Positions 52,073-61,126 are shown, counted from the stretch's first letter. The stretch: 64,000 nucleotides of DNA from Escherichia sp. E4742 (GCF_005843885.1 NZ_CP040443.1:3348001-3412000); one strand, 5' to 3'. Notes: generated by a model not told the origin, from the sequence alone. A program made the numbers and translations.

Positions 52073-52531
52073 ATGACAATATGGGTGGACGCCGATGCGT
52101 GTCCCAATGTAATTAAAGAGATTCTGTATCGCGCGGCAGAACGTATGCAGATGCCGCTGGTGTTGGTGGCAAATCAGAGTTTACGCGTGCCGCCATCGCG
52201 GTTTATTCGCACGCTGCGCGTCGCGGCAGGTTTTGACGTGGCCGATAATGAAATTGTACGTCAGTGTGAGGCGGGCGATTTGGTGATAACCGCAGATATT
52301 CCTTTGGCCGCTGAAGCCATCGAGAAAGGTGCGGCAGCACTTAATCCGCGTGGCGAACGGTACACACCTGCGACTATTCGTGAACGTCTGACTATGCGCG
52401 ATTTTATGGATACCCTTAGAGCCAGCGGGATCCAGACCGGAGGGCCAGATAGTCTTTCGCAACGTGACCGCCAGGCATTTGCGGCTGAACTTGAAAAATG
52501 GTGGCTGGAAGCTCAGCGTAACCGTTCGTAA
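52073..52531 (+). CDS. yaiI: UPF0178 protein YaiI
   Basis: YaiI is a 152-residue cytoplasmic protein of the DUF188/UPF0178 family, which has a NYN/PIN-like nuclease fold with conserved Asp residues (WVDADACP at 4-11, DLVITADIPLA). The molecular role is not established. GAGGATAGCC before the ATG acts as ribosome-binding site. Confidence 0.9.
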   Translation: MTIWVDADACPNVIKEILYRAAERMQMPLVLVANQSLRVPPSRFIRTLRVAAGFDVADNEIVRQCEAGDLVITADIPLAAEAIEKGAAALNPRGERYTPATIRERLTMRDFMDTLRASGIQTGGPDSLSQRDRQAFAAELEKWWLEAQRNRS

Positions 52532-52532
52532 A

Positions 52533-52550
52533 TGTAATTTATTATTTACA
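52533..52550 (+). promoter_or_regulatory. TyrR box upstream of aroL
   Basis: TGTAATTTATTATTTACA fits the TGTAAA-N6-TTTACA TyrR consensus almost perfectly. TyrR with tyrosine represses aroL. It lies immediately after yaiI. Confidence 0.85.
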
Positions 52551-52608
52551 CTTCTTTCTCAATCATTTCTTGTTATAGTAAGGAATGTATTGAAGTTCAC
52601 TCCTTAAG

Positions 52609-52626
52609 TGGAATTATTTCTTTACA
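52609..52626 (+). promoter_or_regulatory. Second TyrR box in the aroL leader
   Basis: TGGAATTATTTCTTTACA matches the right half of the TyrR consensus exactly and the left half partly. It lies 76 bp after the first box, in agreement with the third TyrR box described for aroL. Repressor looping is likely. Confidence 0.6.
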
Positions 52627-52634
52627 ATCGAAAT

Positions 52635-52655
52635 TGTACTAGTTTGATGGTATGA
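52635..52655 (+). promoter_or_regulatory. Candidate TrpR site before aroL
   Basis: The motif TGTACTAGTTTGATGGTATG carries the GTACTAGTT core of TrpR operators and lies between TyrR box 3 and the aroL start. TrpR repression of aroL is known. The match to the second half-site is loose. Confidence 0.5.
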
Positions 52656-52713
52656 TCGTTATTCTTACGAAACCGGCTTTCGCCGCATTGCGACCTTTTG
52701 GGGAAAACCCACG

Positions 52714-53259
52714 ATGACACAACCTCTTTTTCTGATCGGGCCTCGGGGCTGTGGTAAAACAACGGTCGGAATGGCCCTTGCCGATTCGCTCAACTGTCGG
52801 TTTGTTGATACCGACCAATGGTTGCAATCACAACTCAATATGACGGTAGCAGAGATCGTCGAAAGGGAAGAGTGGGCAGGATTTCGCGCCAGGGAGAGCG
52901 CAGCTCTGGAAGCAGTTACTGCGCCATCCACCGTTATCGCGACGGGCGGCGGTATTATTCTGACGGAATTTAATCGCCACTACATGCGTAATAACGGGAT
53001 TGTGGTTTACTTGTGCGCGCCGGTGTCAGTGCTGGTAAATCGTCTGCAAGCAGCGCCAGAAGAGGATTTACGGCCAACACTCACAGGAAAACCGTTAAGT
53101 GAAGAAGTTCAGGAAGTGCTGGAAGAACGCGATGCGTTATATCGTGAAGTTGCGCATATTATCGTCGATGCTAACAACGAACCCAGTCAGGTAATCTCTG
53201 AAATTCGAACCGCTTTGGCACAAACGGCAAACTGTCATTGTCCTGGCACCTATACTTAA
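52714..53259 (+). CDS. aroL: Shikimate kinase II AroL
   Basis: AroL phosphorylates shikimate in aromatic amino acid synthesis. The P-loop GPRGCGKTT is at residues 9-17, the shikimate-binding DTDQW at 32-36, RARE(S)A at 57-62 region and GGG at 79-81. The frame here is 181 residues; I recall 174 for K-12 ending in Asn-Cys, so seven residues (HCPGTYT) are added through loss of the stop by a small indel. First gene of aroL-yaiA-aroM, TyrR- and TrpR-controlled. Confidence 0.96.
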   Translation: MTQPLFLIGPRGCGKTTVGMALADSLNCRFVDTDQWLQSQLNMTVAEIVEREEWAGFRARESAALEAVTAPSTVIATGGGIILTEFNRHYMRNNGIVVYLCAPVSVLVNRLQAAPEEDLRPTLTGKPLSEEVQEVLEERDALYREVAHIIVDANNEPSQVISEIRTALAQTANCHCPGTYT

Positions 53260-53287
53260 TGTTCATCCCGTGAAATAAGGAAGAACA

Positions 53288-53479
53288 ATGCCAACGAAAC
53301 CGCCTTATCCCCGAGAAGCCAGAATTGTTACGGTAGAAAAAGGCCAGCAAGGACAGACTGTGACCTGGTATCAGCTGCGAGCCGATCATCCCAAACCAGA
53401 CTCTTTGATCAGCGAACATCCTACGGCCCAGGAGGCGATGGATGCTAAAAAACGCTATGAGGATCCTGAAAAAGAGTGA
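53288..53479 (+). CDS. yaiA: Small protein YaiA
   Basis: YaiA is a 63-residue hydrophilic protein without membrane segments (MPTKPPYPREARIVTVEKGQ). It lies 28 bp after aroL with AAGGAAGAAC before the ATG and belongs to the TyrR-regulated unit aroL-yaiA-aroM. Function unknown. Confidence 0.9.
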   Translation: MPTKPPYPREARIVTVEKGQQGQTVTWYQLRADHPKPDSLISEHPTAQEAMDAKKRYEDPEKE

Positions 53480-53732
53480 CCGCATCAGACTGCTCGGAAG
53501 GGACTCTGAGTGCTATTACAACGGACCTGCATCACACTTTTCACAATTCATGTTTTTCAAATAATTAGAATATTAAACAATAACAATCCATTACTGGAAC
53601 TATTGGGAATCTTTACATTATGCCGTGCGTGTCTGCTGCTACGCTTTTTTGCATTTGTAGCATCGGCAAGCGCCCGCTGTGGTGCTTAGTATTTGCTCGG
53701 TAATTAACGACGAAAAAGAAAGGTGGAAGACA

Positions 53733-54410
53733 ATGAGCGCGTCGTTGGCGATTCTGACCATCGGCATTGTACCAATGCATGAAGTTTTGCCGCTTCTGAC
53801 GGAGTACATTGACGAAAATAATATTTCCCATCATAGCCTGCTGGGGAAATTAAGCCGCGAAGAGGTGATGGCGGAGTATGCGCCAGAAGCAGGCGAAGAA
53901 ACTATTCTTACATTATTAAATGACAACCAGCTGGCCCACGTTTCACGCCGTAAAGTGGAGCGTGATCTACAAAGCGTGATTGAGGTACTCGATAATCAGG
54001 ATTATGACGTTATTTTGCTAATGAGTACGGCCAACATTAGTAATATGACAGCGCGAAATACGATCTTCCTCGAGCCTTTACGCATTCTCCCACCGTTGGT
54101 TTCCTCCATTGTTGAAGGTCACCAGGTCGGTGTTATTGTTCCAGTAGAAGAGCTTTTGGCCGTTCAGGCGCAAAAATGGCAAATTTTGCAGAGAACACCA
54201 CTATTTTCGCTGGGAAATCCCATTCACGATTCTGAGCAGAAAATCGTTGATGCCGGGAAAGAATTGCTGGCGAATGGGGCGGATGTCATCATGCTGGATT
54301 GTTTAGGATTTAATCAGCGTCATCGCGATTTACTGCAAAAAAAGCTCGATGTACCTGTTTTGCTCTCTAACGTATTGATTGCTAGGCTGGCGGCGGAATT
54401 GCTGGTGTAA
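53733..54410 (+). CDS. aroM: AroM family protein
   Basis: AroM is a 225-residue cytoplasmic protein of the AroM family, which resembles the Asp/Glu racemase fold (conserved ILLMSTANI and VIMLDCLGF strands; the Cys in MLDCLGF sits at a racemase-like position). It is co-transcribed with aroL, but its role in aromatic metabolism is not known. The start is ATG 53733 after GGTGGAAG; the frame is open 18 codons upstream. Confidence 0.94.
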   Translation: MSASLAILTIGIVPMHEVLPLLTEYIDENNISHHSLLGKLSREEVMAEYAPEAGEETILTLLNDNQLAHVSRRKVERDLQSVIEVLDNQDYDVILLMSTANISNMTARNTIFLEPLRILPPLVSSIVEGHQVGVIVPVEELLAVQAQKWQILQRTPLFSLGNPIHDSEQKIVDAGKELLANGADVIMLDCLGFNQRHRDLLQKKLDVPVLLSNVLIARLAAELLV

Positions 54411-54481
54411 TTTTACGTGACAGTTAGCACCTTTGGCCCCTATAGTGAAGAAGATGTTAAACCACCTGACAGGGCCAGTTT

Positions 54482-54766
54482 ATGCTTCAAAGTAACGAAT
54501 ACTTTTCCGGAAAAGTGAAATCGATCGGCTTTACCAGCAGCGATACTGGCCGCGCCAGCGTCGGTGTGATGGTTGAAGGTGAATACACGTTCAGTACTGC
54601 GGACCCCGAAGAGATGACGGTGGTCAGCGGGGCGCTGAATGTTTTGCTGCCTGGCGCTACCGACTGGCGCGTGTATGAAGCTGGTGAAGTATTTAATGTT
54701 CCCGGCCACAGCGAGTTCCATCTGCAAGTTGCCGAGCCGACCTCCTATTTGTGCCGCTATCTGTAA
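54482..54766 (+). CDS. ppnP: Pyrimidine/purine nucleoside phosphorylase PpnP
   Basis: PpnP (YaiE) is a 94-residue cupin-fold enzyme that phosphorolyses several nucleosides, splitting them to base and ribose 1-phosphate. The cupin strands DWRVYEAGEVFNVPGHSEFHLQV are visible near the C terminus. The ATG follows AGGGCCAGTTT. A strong terminator follows 6 bp after the stop. Confidence 0.95.
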   Translation: MLQSNEYFSGKVKSIGFTSSDTGRASVGVMVEGEYTFSTADPEEMTVVSGALNVLLPGATDWRVYEAGEVFNVPGHSEFHLQVAEPTSYLCRYL

Positions 54767-54772
54767 TATCGC

Positions 54773-54802
54773 GCCTTCCCGTCTGAATGGGAGGGCATTT
54801 TT
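54773..54802 (+). terminator. ppnP terminator
   Basis: An 8-bp stem GCCTTCCC / GGGAGGGC (one G-U pair) with loop GTCTGAAT, followed by A and five T. Confidence 0.85.
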
Positions 54803-54910
54803 CTGAAATATTCCTTAATTCACGAATAATAAAATCTCCGTTGCTGCTAATTTTTCTATTTTCGATATATTCATAATCTATCAAGGTTGATATTAATATC
54901 AGTGAAGATT

Positions 54911-57190
54911 ATGAATAAAATAAAAATATTGATCATCTGTATGATTGTATTTATTGCCACCGAAAATGTTTACGCTGCTGAGTGGATCACTAGCGATGAT
55001 CTTATTAAGTCAGATTTCCATATCATGACTGCAGAAGAACGTAATGGAGTGAAAGAGGAAACCGGTGATAGTATGGAAGCCTCTTATATGCTTAAAAATA
55101 ACATTCGTTGGTATTATCATAATGGAGATTTATCAATACCCAGCAATTTTAGTAATAAGCATACCCTGGTAATCAAGGGGAATTTAACCATTAATGGTGA
55201 TTATGATGATTATTCGGCAGGTGATGGTCAACTCATTGTGTTAGGCAATGTAATTGTCGACAACTTTATTAATCATGATTTCGCATACGTCAAAGGTGAG
55301 ATGCAAGCGAAAGGTTTAGTCTATGCTGATTATAATGATCATAACTTTGAAGTAATGAAAGGTATTACGGCTCGCGGAATTATTGTTTCAGACAAGGCGA
55401 CGCAATTTGAGGTTAATAACGCTGAGTTTTATATCAACGAAGATACCAGCAATGAAAATTATGACTGGGATGCGAATATTCGGAAAGCGTATTCGCTGTT
55501 TGAGCCCGACCTCTATGAGATTACTGAAATTAAAACCGACAATGTTTTAAATGCCTATCCTGATTATGACAGCGTAGCGGCCAGTATTGTCCAGGGATTG
55601 CCGTTGTTTCGCGATAAACCTGTATCGGGGGTAAGTGAAAAATTGCAGTGGATTGAACAGGGCAAGGTCGAAAAATTTGCGGCTGGCAACGTTAAACATG
55701 AAGATCCGCTGGTGGCGCGTTTTCTGACTCGCATGGAGAGTCTACCAACCGATGTTATGCTGCAATTGCTACAGCATCCTGATGACCAGACACGAGAATA
55801 TATGGCGCAGCGTTGGCCCGCCAGGCAAATGCATTTACTCACCGCGCCTTTTATTAAAGACCAGGCAGTGGCGAAAGGACTGATTAAAAACAGCGATATT
55901 TCACCAGAAGTGAATGAAAAATTAATGTCGACTCCTGTCGAGAGCGTCCAACTCGAGCAGGCCAGACAGGATAATCTTTCTCCGGAAATCATTGCCCTAT
56001 TAAGTCAGAGTCCGTTTCCGATTGTGCGTAAGACGTTAGTCAGCCAGTACGATTACGCGTGGCTGGCGCCAGCATCCGTGGTGGATGAACTGATAAATAG
56101 CGATGATGATAAACTACGCGAACGAATTGCTGGTGCCGATTTGACTACACGACAAGCCGTGGCGCTGAGTAACGATCAATCACTTAAGGTCCGTGAAGCC
56201 GTAGCCCATACGCTTGCGGAACTAAAAGTTACGCGGCTTTCTGCAAACATGAGTATTCCCGATATTGAACGTATTGCAGATCAAATGTATCTCGATAATA
56301 AAGACCATAAAAATATCGTTATGGCATTATTTATTGCTTTACCTGAAGCGCGCCAACTGTCGCTGGCAAAAGAAGATATACGATATTTACGTGAAGGTGC
56401 GCGTTATCTGACATCAACTGAAGTGATTAACTATCTCCTGACACATCATGATAACCCTGCTGTCTGGAATGAATTAGCACACGATAAACTGCTGCCGTTA
56501 GAATATAAGGAAAAATTGTGGCAGCGCACATTGCAATTAATGATGAACAAACGGCAAGAAGATCAGGAGCAGGCGTATGATATACAACTGGAACTGATTG
56601 ATAATGGCATGGTAGATGAAGCAATGCTCAATGACGCCATCGATTTGCTGCCTGATTTACCGGCTGAATATCGTTACCGGATGCGCAATCAGTTATTTGA
56701 TAAAAATGATTTACCATCAGAGATTATTGCCCGTCTTGATAAGCAATATCGCTTTAATTCTGACTGGGCGCTGTCTGTTACAGACATGACAAATAGTAAT
56801 CGTAGGCAGTGTGATAGAGGATTACGTCGCTGGAATGATGATGATAGCGTTATTTTAATTGAGCTGGATAAGCTGACAGATAAGCCTGATGACGAGTTTT
56901 GGCTGGCATTACTGCAAAGTCGGCATGAACAATTACGTAAAACGGCGTTGATTAATGCGCATACGCCGACTTCCGCATTCACAGCATTGGTTACACCGCA
57001 GGATCGTCAGGGAGCGATTGCCAATCCGCAACTGCCTGCTGAGGTGAAAACGGCGTGGTTAAAAGAGGAACCGTCATTACTGTTATTTGCCGATCATCCG
57101 GATCCGCAACAATTACGAAAATTAGTTAAAACCGGATCGACACGGCAAATTCGTAGTGAAGCGCGCAATAAGCTTGAGGAACTAAAATGA
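54911..57190 (+). CDS. Exported beta-helix plus HEAT-like repeat protein (YkiA-related, function unknown)
   Basis: I do not know a studied protein like this 759-residue one; it seems the intact form of what K-12 carries as a ykiA remnant. Visible parts: a signal peptide with cleavage likely after ENVYA (about 22), a short beta-helix region (about 80-175) of repeated xGNLTINGD / LGNVIVDNF turns resembling polymer-forming bactofilin-like domains, then from about 240 to the end many short helical pairs such as LLQHPDDQTREYMAQRW and DQSLKVREAVAHTLAEL, like HEAT or leucine-rich-variant repeats. Start ATG 54911 (weak GTGAAG site) gives the clean signal peptide; a TTG at 54887 is open. AT-rich. The stop overlaps the next gene by four bases. 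Confidence 0.75.
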   Translation: MNKIKILIICMIVFIATENVYAAEWITSDDLIKSDFHIMTAEERNGVKEETGDSMEASYMLKNNIRWYYHNGDLSIPSNFSNKHTLVIKGNLTINGDYDDYSAGDGQLIVLGNVIVDNFINHDFAYVKGEMQAKGLVYADYNDHNFEVMKGITARGIIVSDKATQFEVNNAEFYINEDTSNENYDWDANIRKAYSLFEPDLYEITEIKTDNVLNAYPDYDSVAASIVQGLPLFRDKPVSGVSEKLQWIEQGKVEKFAAGNVKHEDPLVARFLTRMESLPTDVMLQLLQHPDDQTREYMAQRWPARQMHLLTAPFIKDQAVAKGLIKNSDISPEVNEKLMSTPVESVQLEQARQDNLSPEIIALLSQSPFPIVRKTLVSQYDYAWLAPASVVDELINSDDDKLRERIAGADLTTRQAVALSNDQSLKVREAVAHTLAELKVTRLSANMSIPDIERIADQMYLDNKDHKNIVMALFIALPEARQLSLAKEDIRYLREGARYLTSTEVINYLLTHHDNPAVWNELAHDKLLPLEYKEKLWQRTLQLMMNKRQEDQEQAYDIQLELIDNGMVDEAMLNDAIDLLPDLPAEYRYRMRNQLFDKNDLPSEIIARLDKQYRFNSDWALSVTDMTNSNRRQCDRGLRRWNDDDSVILIELDKLTDKPDDEFWLALLQSRHEQLRKTALINAHTPTSAFTALVTPQDRQGAIANPQLPAEVKTAWLKEEPSLLLFADHPDPQQLRKLVKTGSTRQIRSEARNKLEELK

Positions 57191-57642
57191 GGTCACGGCC
57201 CTGGAGTAAATTACAGCGGGAAATCTATGATTTACTGACGCCGATCATCAATTTGCAAATTCACTGTACCCGTTATCCAATGCGCAGCCAAAATGGTGGA
57301 AGCACCGATTTGCCGTGTTACTGGATCACTCTGGATCACGATGTTATCTGGGATTACCCAAAAGACTTTGTCGCGGGTAATCATGGCGTGCGAAATTTTC
57401 ACGGCGAAACTTGCTGGTATCCTTACCTGACGGATATTTGTTCAATTTCCGATTTATTGCGTGAATATATTGATACACCGAAAGCGGAACTGTTAACGAA
57501 ACAGTTTGCTGGCGATAAGTGGGGGTTAGTGAATATTCTGCGTGCCGCCGACAGGCGAATAGGGACGAGGCGGTTAGATCAGTTACGGCGTAAAACGCAT
57601 AATATTGCAGCGTTAAAAATCATTACCCGACGTAGCGAATGA
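57187..57642 (+). CDS. SF0329-like protein of unknown function
   Basis: A 151-residue soluble protein without signal peptide or membrane helix, beginning MRSRPWSKLQREIYDLLTPI and rich in aromatic and basic residues (CYWITLDHDVIWDYPKDF, ETCWYPYLTDICS). I recognise it as resembling the SF0329 family, conserved but uncharacterised in enterobacteria. Its ATGA overlap with the upstream gene indicates a coupled two-gene unit; the small soluble protein could be a partner or cytoplasmic effector, but this is only inference. Confidence 0.7.
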   Translation: MRSRPWSKLQREIYDLLTPIINLQIHCTRYPMRSQNGGSTDLPCYWITLDHDVIWDYPKDFVAGNHGVRNFHGETCWYPYLTDICSISDLLREYIDTPKAELLTKQFAGDKWGLVNILRAADRRIGTRRLDQLRRKTHNIAALKIITRRSE

Positions 57643-57670
57643 TTAGATTAATGCCTGGCATGGCTTCGTA

Positions 57671-57705
57671 CGCCGGATAAGACGCACCGAGGCGTCGCAT
57701 CCGGC
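57671..57705. repeat. REP between SF0329-like gene and rdgC
   Basis: A single REP palindrome GCCGGATAAGACGC...GGCGTCGCATCCGGC lies between the convergent SF0329-like gene and rdgC. Confidence 0.85.
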
Positions 57706-57724
57706 ATTGAAGGCAAACCAGCTA

Positions 57725-58636
57725 TTAACGTTGCGCTTCGCCACCCAATCCTTCGATCAGGTTTTGAATTAACGCTGCCAGTTCGCCTGTCATCAGGATG
57801 AAATCGGCGTCAAAACGCTGGGCAAAATCTTCGCGGTCGATATCTTCGTTTTGATCGCGCAGTTCGTCGCAGAACTTCAGGCGCTTGAGCGAACCATCGT
57901 CGCACATCACAAACTGAACGCGCTGCTGCCAGTCGAGCGCCAGTTTAGTCACCACTTTTCCGGCTTCAATGTGATTGGTGATCTCTTCGCTGGTCAGATC
58001 TTGTTTCTTCGCGCGGATCACGCCGCCATCTTCCAGCAGCGATTTCAGCTCGGCTTCATCAAGCAGCTGGAAGCCCTGTGCCGCGCTACCGGAGCGTACC
58101 CATTCGGTCAGCGTCAGTTCAATCGGGTTTTCCATGCTCAATGGCACAACCGGTAACGACCCCAGGCTTTTACGCAGCAGTGCCAGCGTATCTTCCGCTT
58201 TTTTGGCGCTGGCGCAGTCCACCATGATCAAACCGTTCACCGTGTCGATCCACATCATGGTCTGGCTGAAACGGCTGAAGGCGCGAGGCAGCAGAGAGTG
58301 CAGCACTTCATCTTTCAGCGAATCTTTTTCGGTTTTCTTCAGCTTACGCGCTTGCTCGGCTTCCAGTTTGGCGATTTTCGCTTCCAGCGCCTGTTTAATG
58401 ACCGGAGACGGGAGAATTTTTTCTTCTTTGCGCGCGCAGATAACAATTTGACCATTGGCAACGTGCGTTAACGCATCGCTGTGCGATCCCATCGGAGGAA
58501 CCCAGCCCATCTTCGCCATATCCTGGCTGCCGCATGGGGTAAATGCCATCGAGGCTAGCTGTTTTTCCATCTCTTCTGCACGCAGCGAAATTTCGCGGCT
58601 AAGACGGTAAACCATTAAATTTTTGAACCACAGCAT
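57725..58636 (-). CDS. rdgC: Recombination-associated protein RdgC
   Basis: RdgC is a 303-residue ring-shaped DNA-binding protein that inhibits RecA and affects replication-fork recombination; it is associated with the nucleoid. The sequence begins MLWFKNLMVYRLSRE and is family length. An ATG 24 codons upstream is open but belongs to the mak control region. It is divergent from mak. Confidence 0.97.
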   Translation of the reverse strand: MLWFKNLMVYRLSREISLRAEEMEKQLASMAFTPCGSQDMAKMGWVPPMGSHSDALTHVANGQIVICARKEEKILPSPVIKQALEAKIAKLEAEQARKLKKTEKDSLKDEVLHSLLPRAFSRFSQTMMWIDTVNGLIMVDCASAKKAEDTLALLRKSLGSLPVVPLSMENPIELTLTEWVRSGSAAQGFQLLDEAELKSLLEDGGVIRAKKQDLTSEEITNHIEAGKVVTKLALDWQQRVQFVMCDDGSLKRLKFCDELRDQNEDIDREDFAQRFDADFILMTGELAALIQNLIEGLGGEAQR

Positions 58637-58760
58637 GATAATTTCCACGGCCTTGTCGTTAAATTTAGCGGGCATGATAACGAATTGTCGGCGGCCTTGC
58701 ATTGCCAATCCGGTTGTCCGTCTCTACGCTATTGATATTGAAAAAAATAAGGAGAGTACC

Positions 58761-59669
58761 GTGCGTATAGGTATCGATTTAGGCGGCACCAAAACGGAAG
58801 TCATTGCACTGGGCGATGCAGGGGAGCAGTTGTACCGTCATCGTCTGCCCACGCCGCGTGATGATTACCAGCAGACTATTGAAACGATCGCCGCGTTGGT
58901 AGAGATGGCGGAGCAGGCGACGGGGCAGCGTGGAACAGTGGGGATGGGGATCCCCGGCTCGATTTCACCCTATACCGGAGTGGTGAAGAATGCCAATTCA
59001 ACCTGGCTTAACGGTCAACCATTCGATAAAGACTTAAGTGCGCGGTTGCAGCGGGAAGTGCGGCTGGCAAATGACGCCAACTGTCTGGCGGTTTCAGAAG
59101 CGGTAGATGGCGCGGCAGCGGGAGCGCAGACGGTATTTGCCGTGATTATCGGCACGGGATGCGGCGCGGGCGTGGCGTTCAATGGTCGGGCGCATATCGG
59201 CGGCAATGGCACGGCAGGCGAGTGGGGACACAATCCGCTACCGTGGATGGACGAAGACGAACTGCGTTATCGCGAGGAAGTCCCTTGTTATTGCGGTAAA
59301 CAAGGTTGTATTGAAACCTTTATTTCGGGTACCGGATTCGCGACGGATTATCGTCGTTTGAGCGGACATGCGCTGAAAGGCAGTGAAATTATTCGTCTCG
59401 TTGAAGAAAGCGATCCGGTTGCCGAGCTGGCATTACGTCGTTATGAGCTACGACTGGCGAAGTCGCTGGCGCATGTGGTGAATATTCTCGACCCGGATGT
59501 GATTGTCCTGGGCGGAGGGATGAGCAATGTTGACCGTTTATATCAAACAGTTCCACCGCTGATTAAACAATTTGTCTTCGGTGGTGAATGTGAAACGCCC
59601 GTGCGTAAGGCGAAGCATGGTGATTCCAGCGGCGTACGCGGTGCCGCATGGTTATGGCCACAAGAGTAA
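58761..59669 (+). CDS. mak: Fructokinase Mak (ROK family)
   Basis: Mak is a 302-residue ROK-family manno(fructo)kinase that phosphorylates fructose and mannose. The N-terminal phosphate loop GIDLGGTKTEV (3-13) and the zinc motif CYCGKQGCIE with the ROK signature are present, as is the catalytic Asp in LANDANCLA. The start is GTG 58761 with AAGGAGAG upstream; the frame is open 46 codons further into the rdgC region. Confidence 0.96.
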   Translation: MRIGIDLGGTKTEVIALGDAGEQLYRHRLPTPRDDYQQTIETIAALVEMAEQATGQRGTVGMGIPGSISPYTGVVKNANSTWLNGQPFDKDLSARLQREVRLANDANCLAVSEAVDGAAAGAQTVFAVIIGTGCGAGVAFNGRAHIGGNGTAGEWGHNPLPWMDEDELRYREEVPCYCGKQGCIETFISGTGFATDYRRLSGHALKGSEIIRLVEESDPVAELALRRYELRLAKSLAHVVNILDPDVIVLGGGMSNVDRLYQTVPPLIKQFVFGGECETPVRKAKHGDSSGVRGAAWLWPQE

Positions 59670-59692
59670 AAAAACCAGGTAGCTGGTGCATC

Positions 59693-59962
59693 ATGCCTGA
59701 TGCGACGCTTGCCGCGTCTTATCAGGCTTACACGTAGGCCGGATAAGGCGCTCGCGCCGCATCCGGCACCGTGCTCAGATGCCTGATGCGACACTGGCGT
59801 GTCTTATCAGGCCTACAAAATGAGCAGCCCGTAGGCCGGATAAGGCGTTCACGCCGCATCCGGCACTGTGCTCAGATGCCTGATGCGACACTGGTGTGTC
59901 TTATCAGGCCTACAAAATGAGCAGCCCGTAGGCCGGATAAGGCGTTCACGCCGCATCCGGCA
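59693..59962. repeat. BIME array, ~97-bp period, mak-araJ
   Basis: Three REP-pair units lie between the convergent mak and araJ. GTGCTCAGATGCCTGATGCG occurs at 59771 and 59868, 97 bp apart, and a related first unit starts at 59693. Units differ by single bases (CTGGCGTG, CTGGTGTG). Confidence 0.93.
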
Positions 59963-59989
59963 ATAAGCAACGAGCACTGTGACTGCAAC

Positions 59990-61126
59990 CTATCCCAGTG
60001 GTTTCGCCAGCACCGGACTCTCCGCTACTTGCTGGCGCTTATAGCGACCATACAGCAGCAACGAGGACATCGCAGCAAACGAGAGCAGGGCGGCAGGCAA
60101 CGCCACGTAATTATACGCCAGCCCCAGCGTCAGCATCATCCCGCCGCAATAAGCCCCCACGGCGCTACCGAGGTTAAACGCTATTTGCCCACCCGCGGCA
60201 CCTAATAACTCCCCACCTTTGGCATTTTGCAGTAACAATATTTGCAGCGGTGCTGAAAGGGCAAATAATCCCGCGCAACATATAAAAGCAAAAATAAGCG
60301 ACGTTGTTTTCATGCCGCCGAAGAAAAAAAGCATCAGCAGTGCCAGCACAATAATGAAGTCCGTCACTGCCGCAATGCGTAGCGGCGAGTAACGTCCGGA
60401 AATCCGGCCACTTAGCATATTCCCCAGCACCATCCCCAGTCCGACCAGCATCATAATGAAGGTCATCGCCGTTTCCGAAAAACCGGAAATAAACATCATG
60501 TAAGGTTTCACGTAACTAAACCAGGCAAACACACCTGCGTTGCCAAACATGGTGGCGGCGAAAATTAACCACGGGGCCGGGCTGCGCAAAAAGTGAAATT
60601 GTTCGCGCAGCTTTCCTTTCGCCTCGTCGCGAATATCCGGTACCCAAAAATAGACCGATGCCATCACCGCAATATTAAAAACAGCGATCAATAAAAAGGT
60701 GTAGCGCCAGCTAAATTCCTGACTTAAATACGTCCCCAGCGGAATGCCCAGCAGATTGGCGACCGTCATCCCGGAAACCATACCCGCCACGGCGGCGGTG
60801 ACTTTGCCGGGTTGGATGATTTTCGATAACACGATCGCCCCGACGCCAAAAAACGCGCCATGCGGAAACCCGGAAACCAGGCGGCCAATGACGCACAACG
60901 TCACCAGAAACAACAAGATATGTTTGAGTGAGTAGCGGCTGGAAAAAAGCGCGATTATCGGTGCACCGACCACCACCCCCAGCGCATAATACGAAATCAT
61001 ATGCCCGGCGGCAGGAATCGAAATCCCCACATTATGCGCCAGCTCCGTGAGCACCCCCATAATGCCAAATTCAGCCATTCCCAGGCCAAATGTGCCGAGT
61101 GCCAAAGATAAAATAACTTTTTTCAT
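59990..61126 (-). CDS. araJ: MFS transporter AraJ with internal 16-codon deletion
   Basis: AraJ is an arabinose-inducible MFS drug-exporter-like protein whose substrate is unknown. From ATG 61126 this copy has 378 residues, against 394 remembered for K-12. The missing 16 residues lie between Gly81 and Arg82 (LCVIG|RLVSG), the run NAMFTLSSSYLMLAIG in K-12, i.e. about one helix (TM3). The deletion is in frame and flanked by ATTGG repeats. The remaining sequence is well conserved. Probably non-functional or altered. The start at 61126 is favoured over an upstream frame extending 28 codons. Confidence 0.9.
   Translation of the reverse strand: MKKVILSLALGTFGLGMAEFGIMGVLTELAHNVGISIPAAGHMISYYALGVVVGAPIIALFSSRYSLKHILLFLVTLCVIGRLVSGFPHGAFFGVGAIVLSKIIQPGKVTAAVAGMVSGMTVANLLGIPLGTYLSQEFSWRYTFLLIAVFNIAVMASVYFWVPDIRDEAKGKLREQFHFLRSPAPWLIFAATMFGNAGVFAWFSYVKPYMMFISGFSETAMTFIMMLVGLGMVLGNMLSGRISGRYSPLRIAAVTDFIIVLALLMLFFFGGMKTTSLIFAFICCAGLFALSAPLQILLLQNAKGGELLGAAGGQIAFNLGSAVGAYCGGMMLTLGLAYNYVALPAALLSFAAMSSLLLYGRYKRQQVAESPVLAKPLG

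Noticed and set aside
54887..54910. TTG start for the 54911 gene
   Set aside because: It would put eight residues before the signal peptide and weaken it; the ATG at 54911 gives a standard N region.
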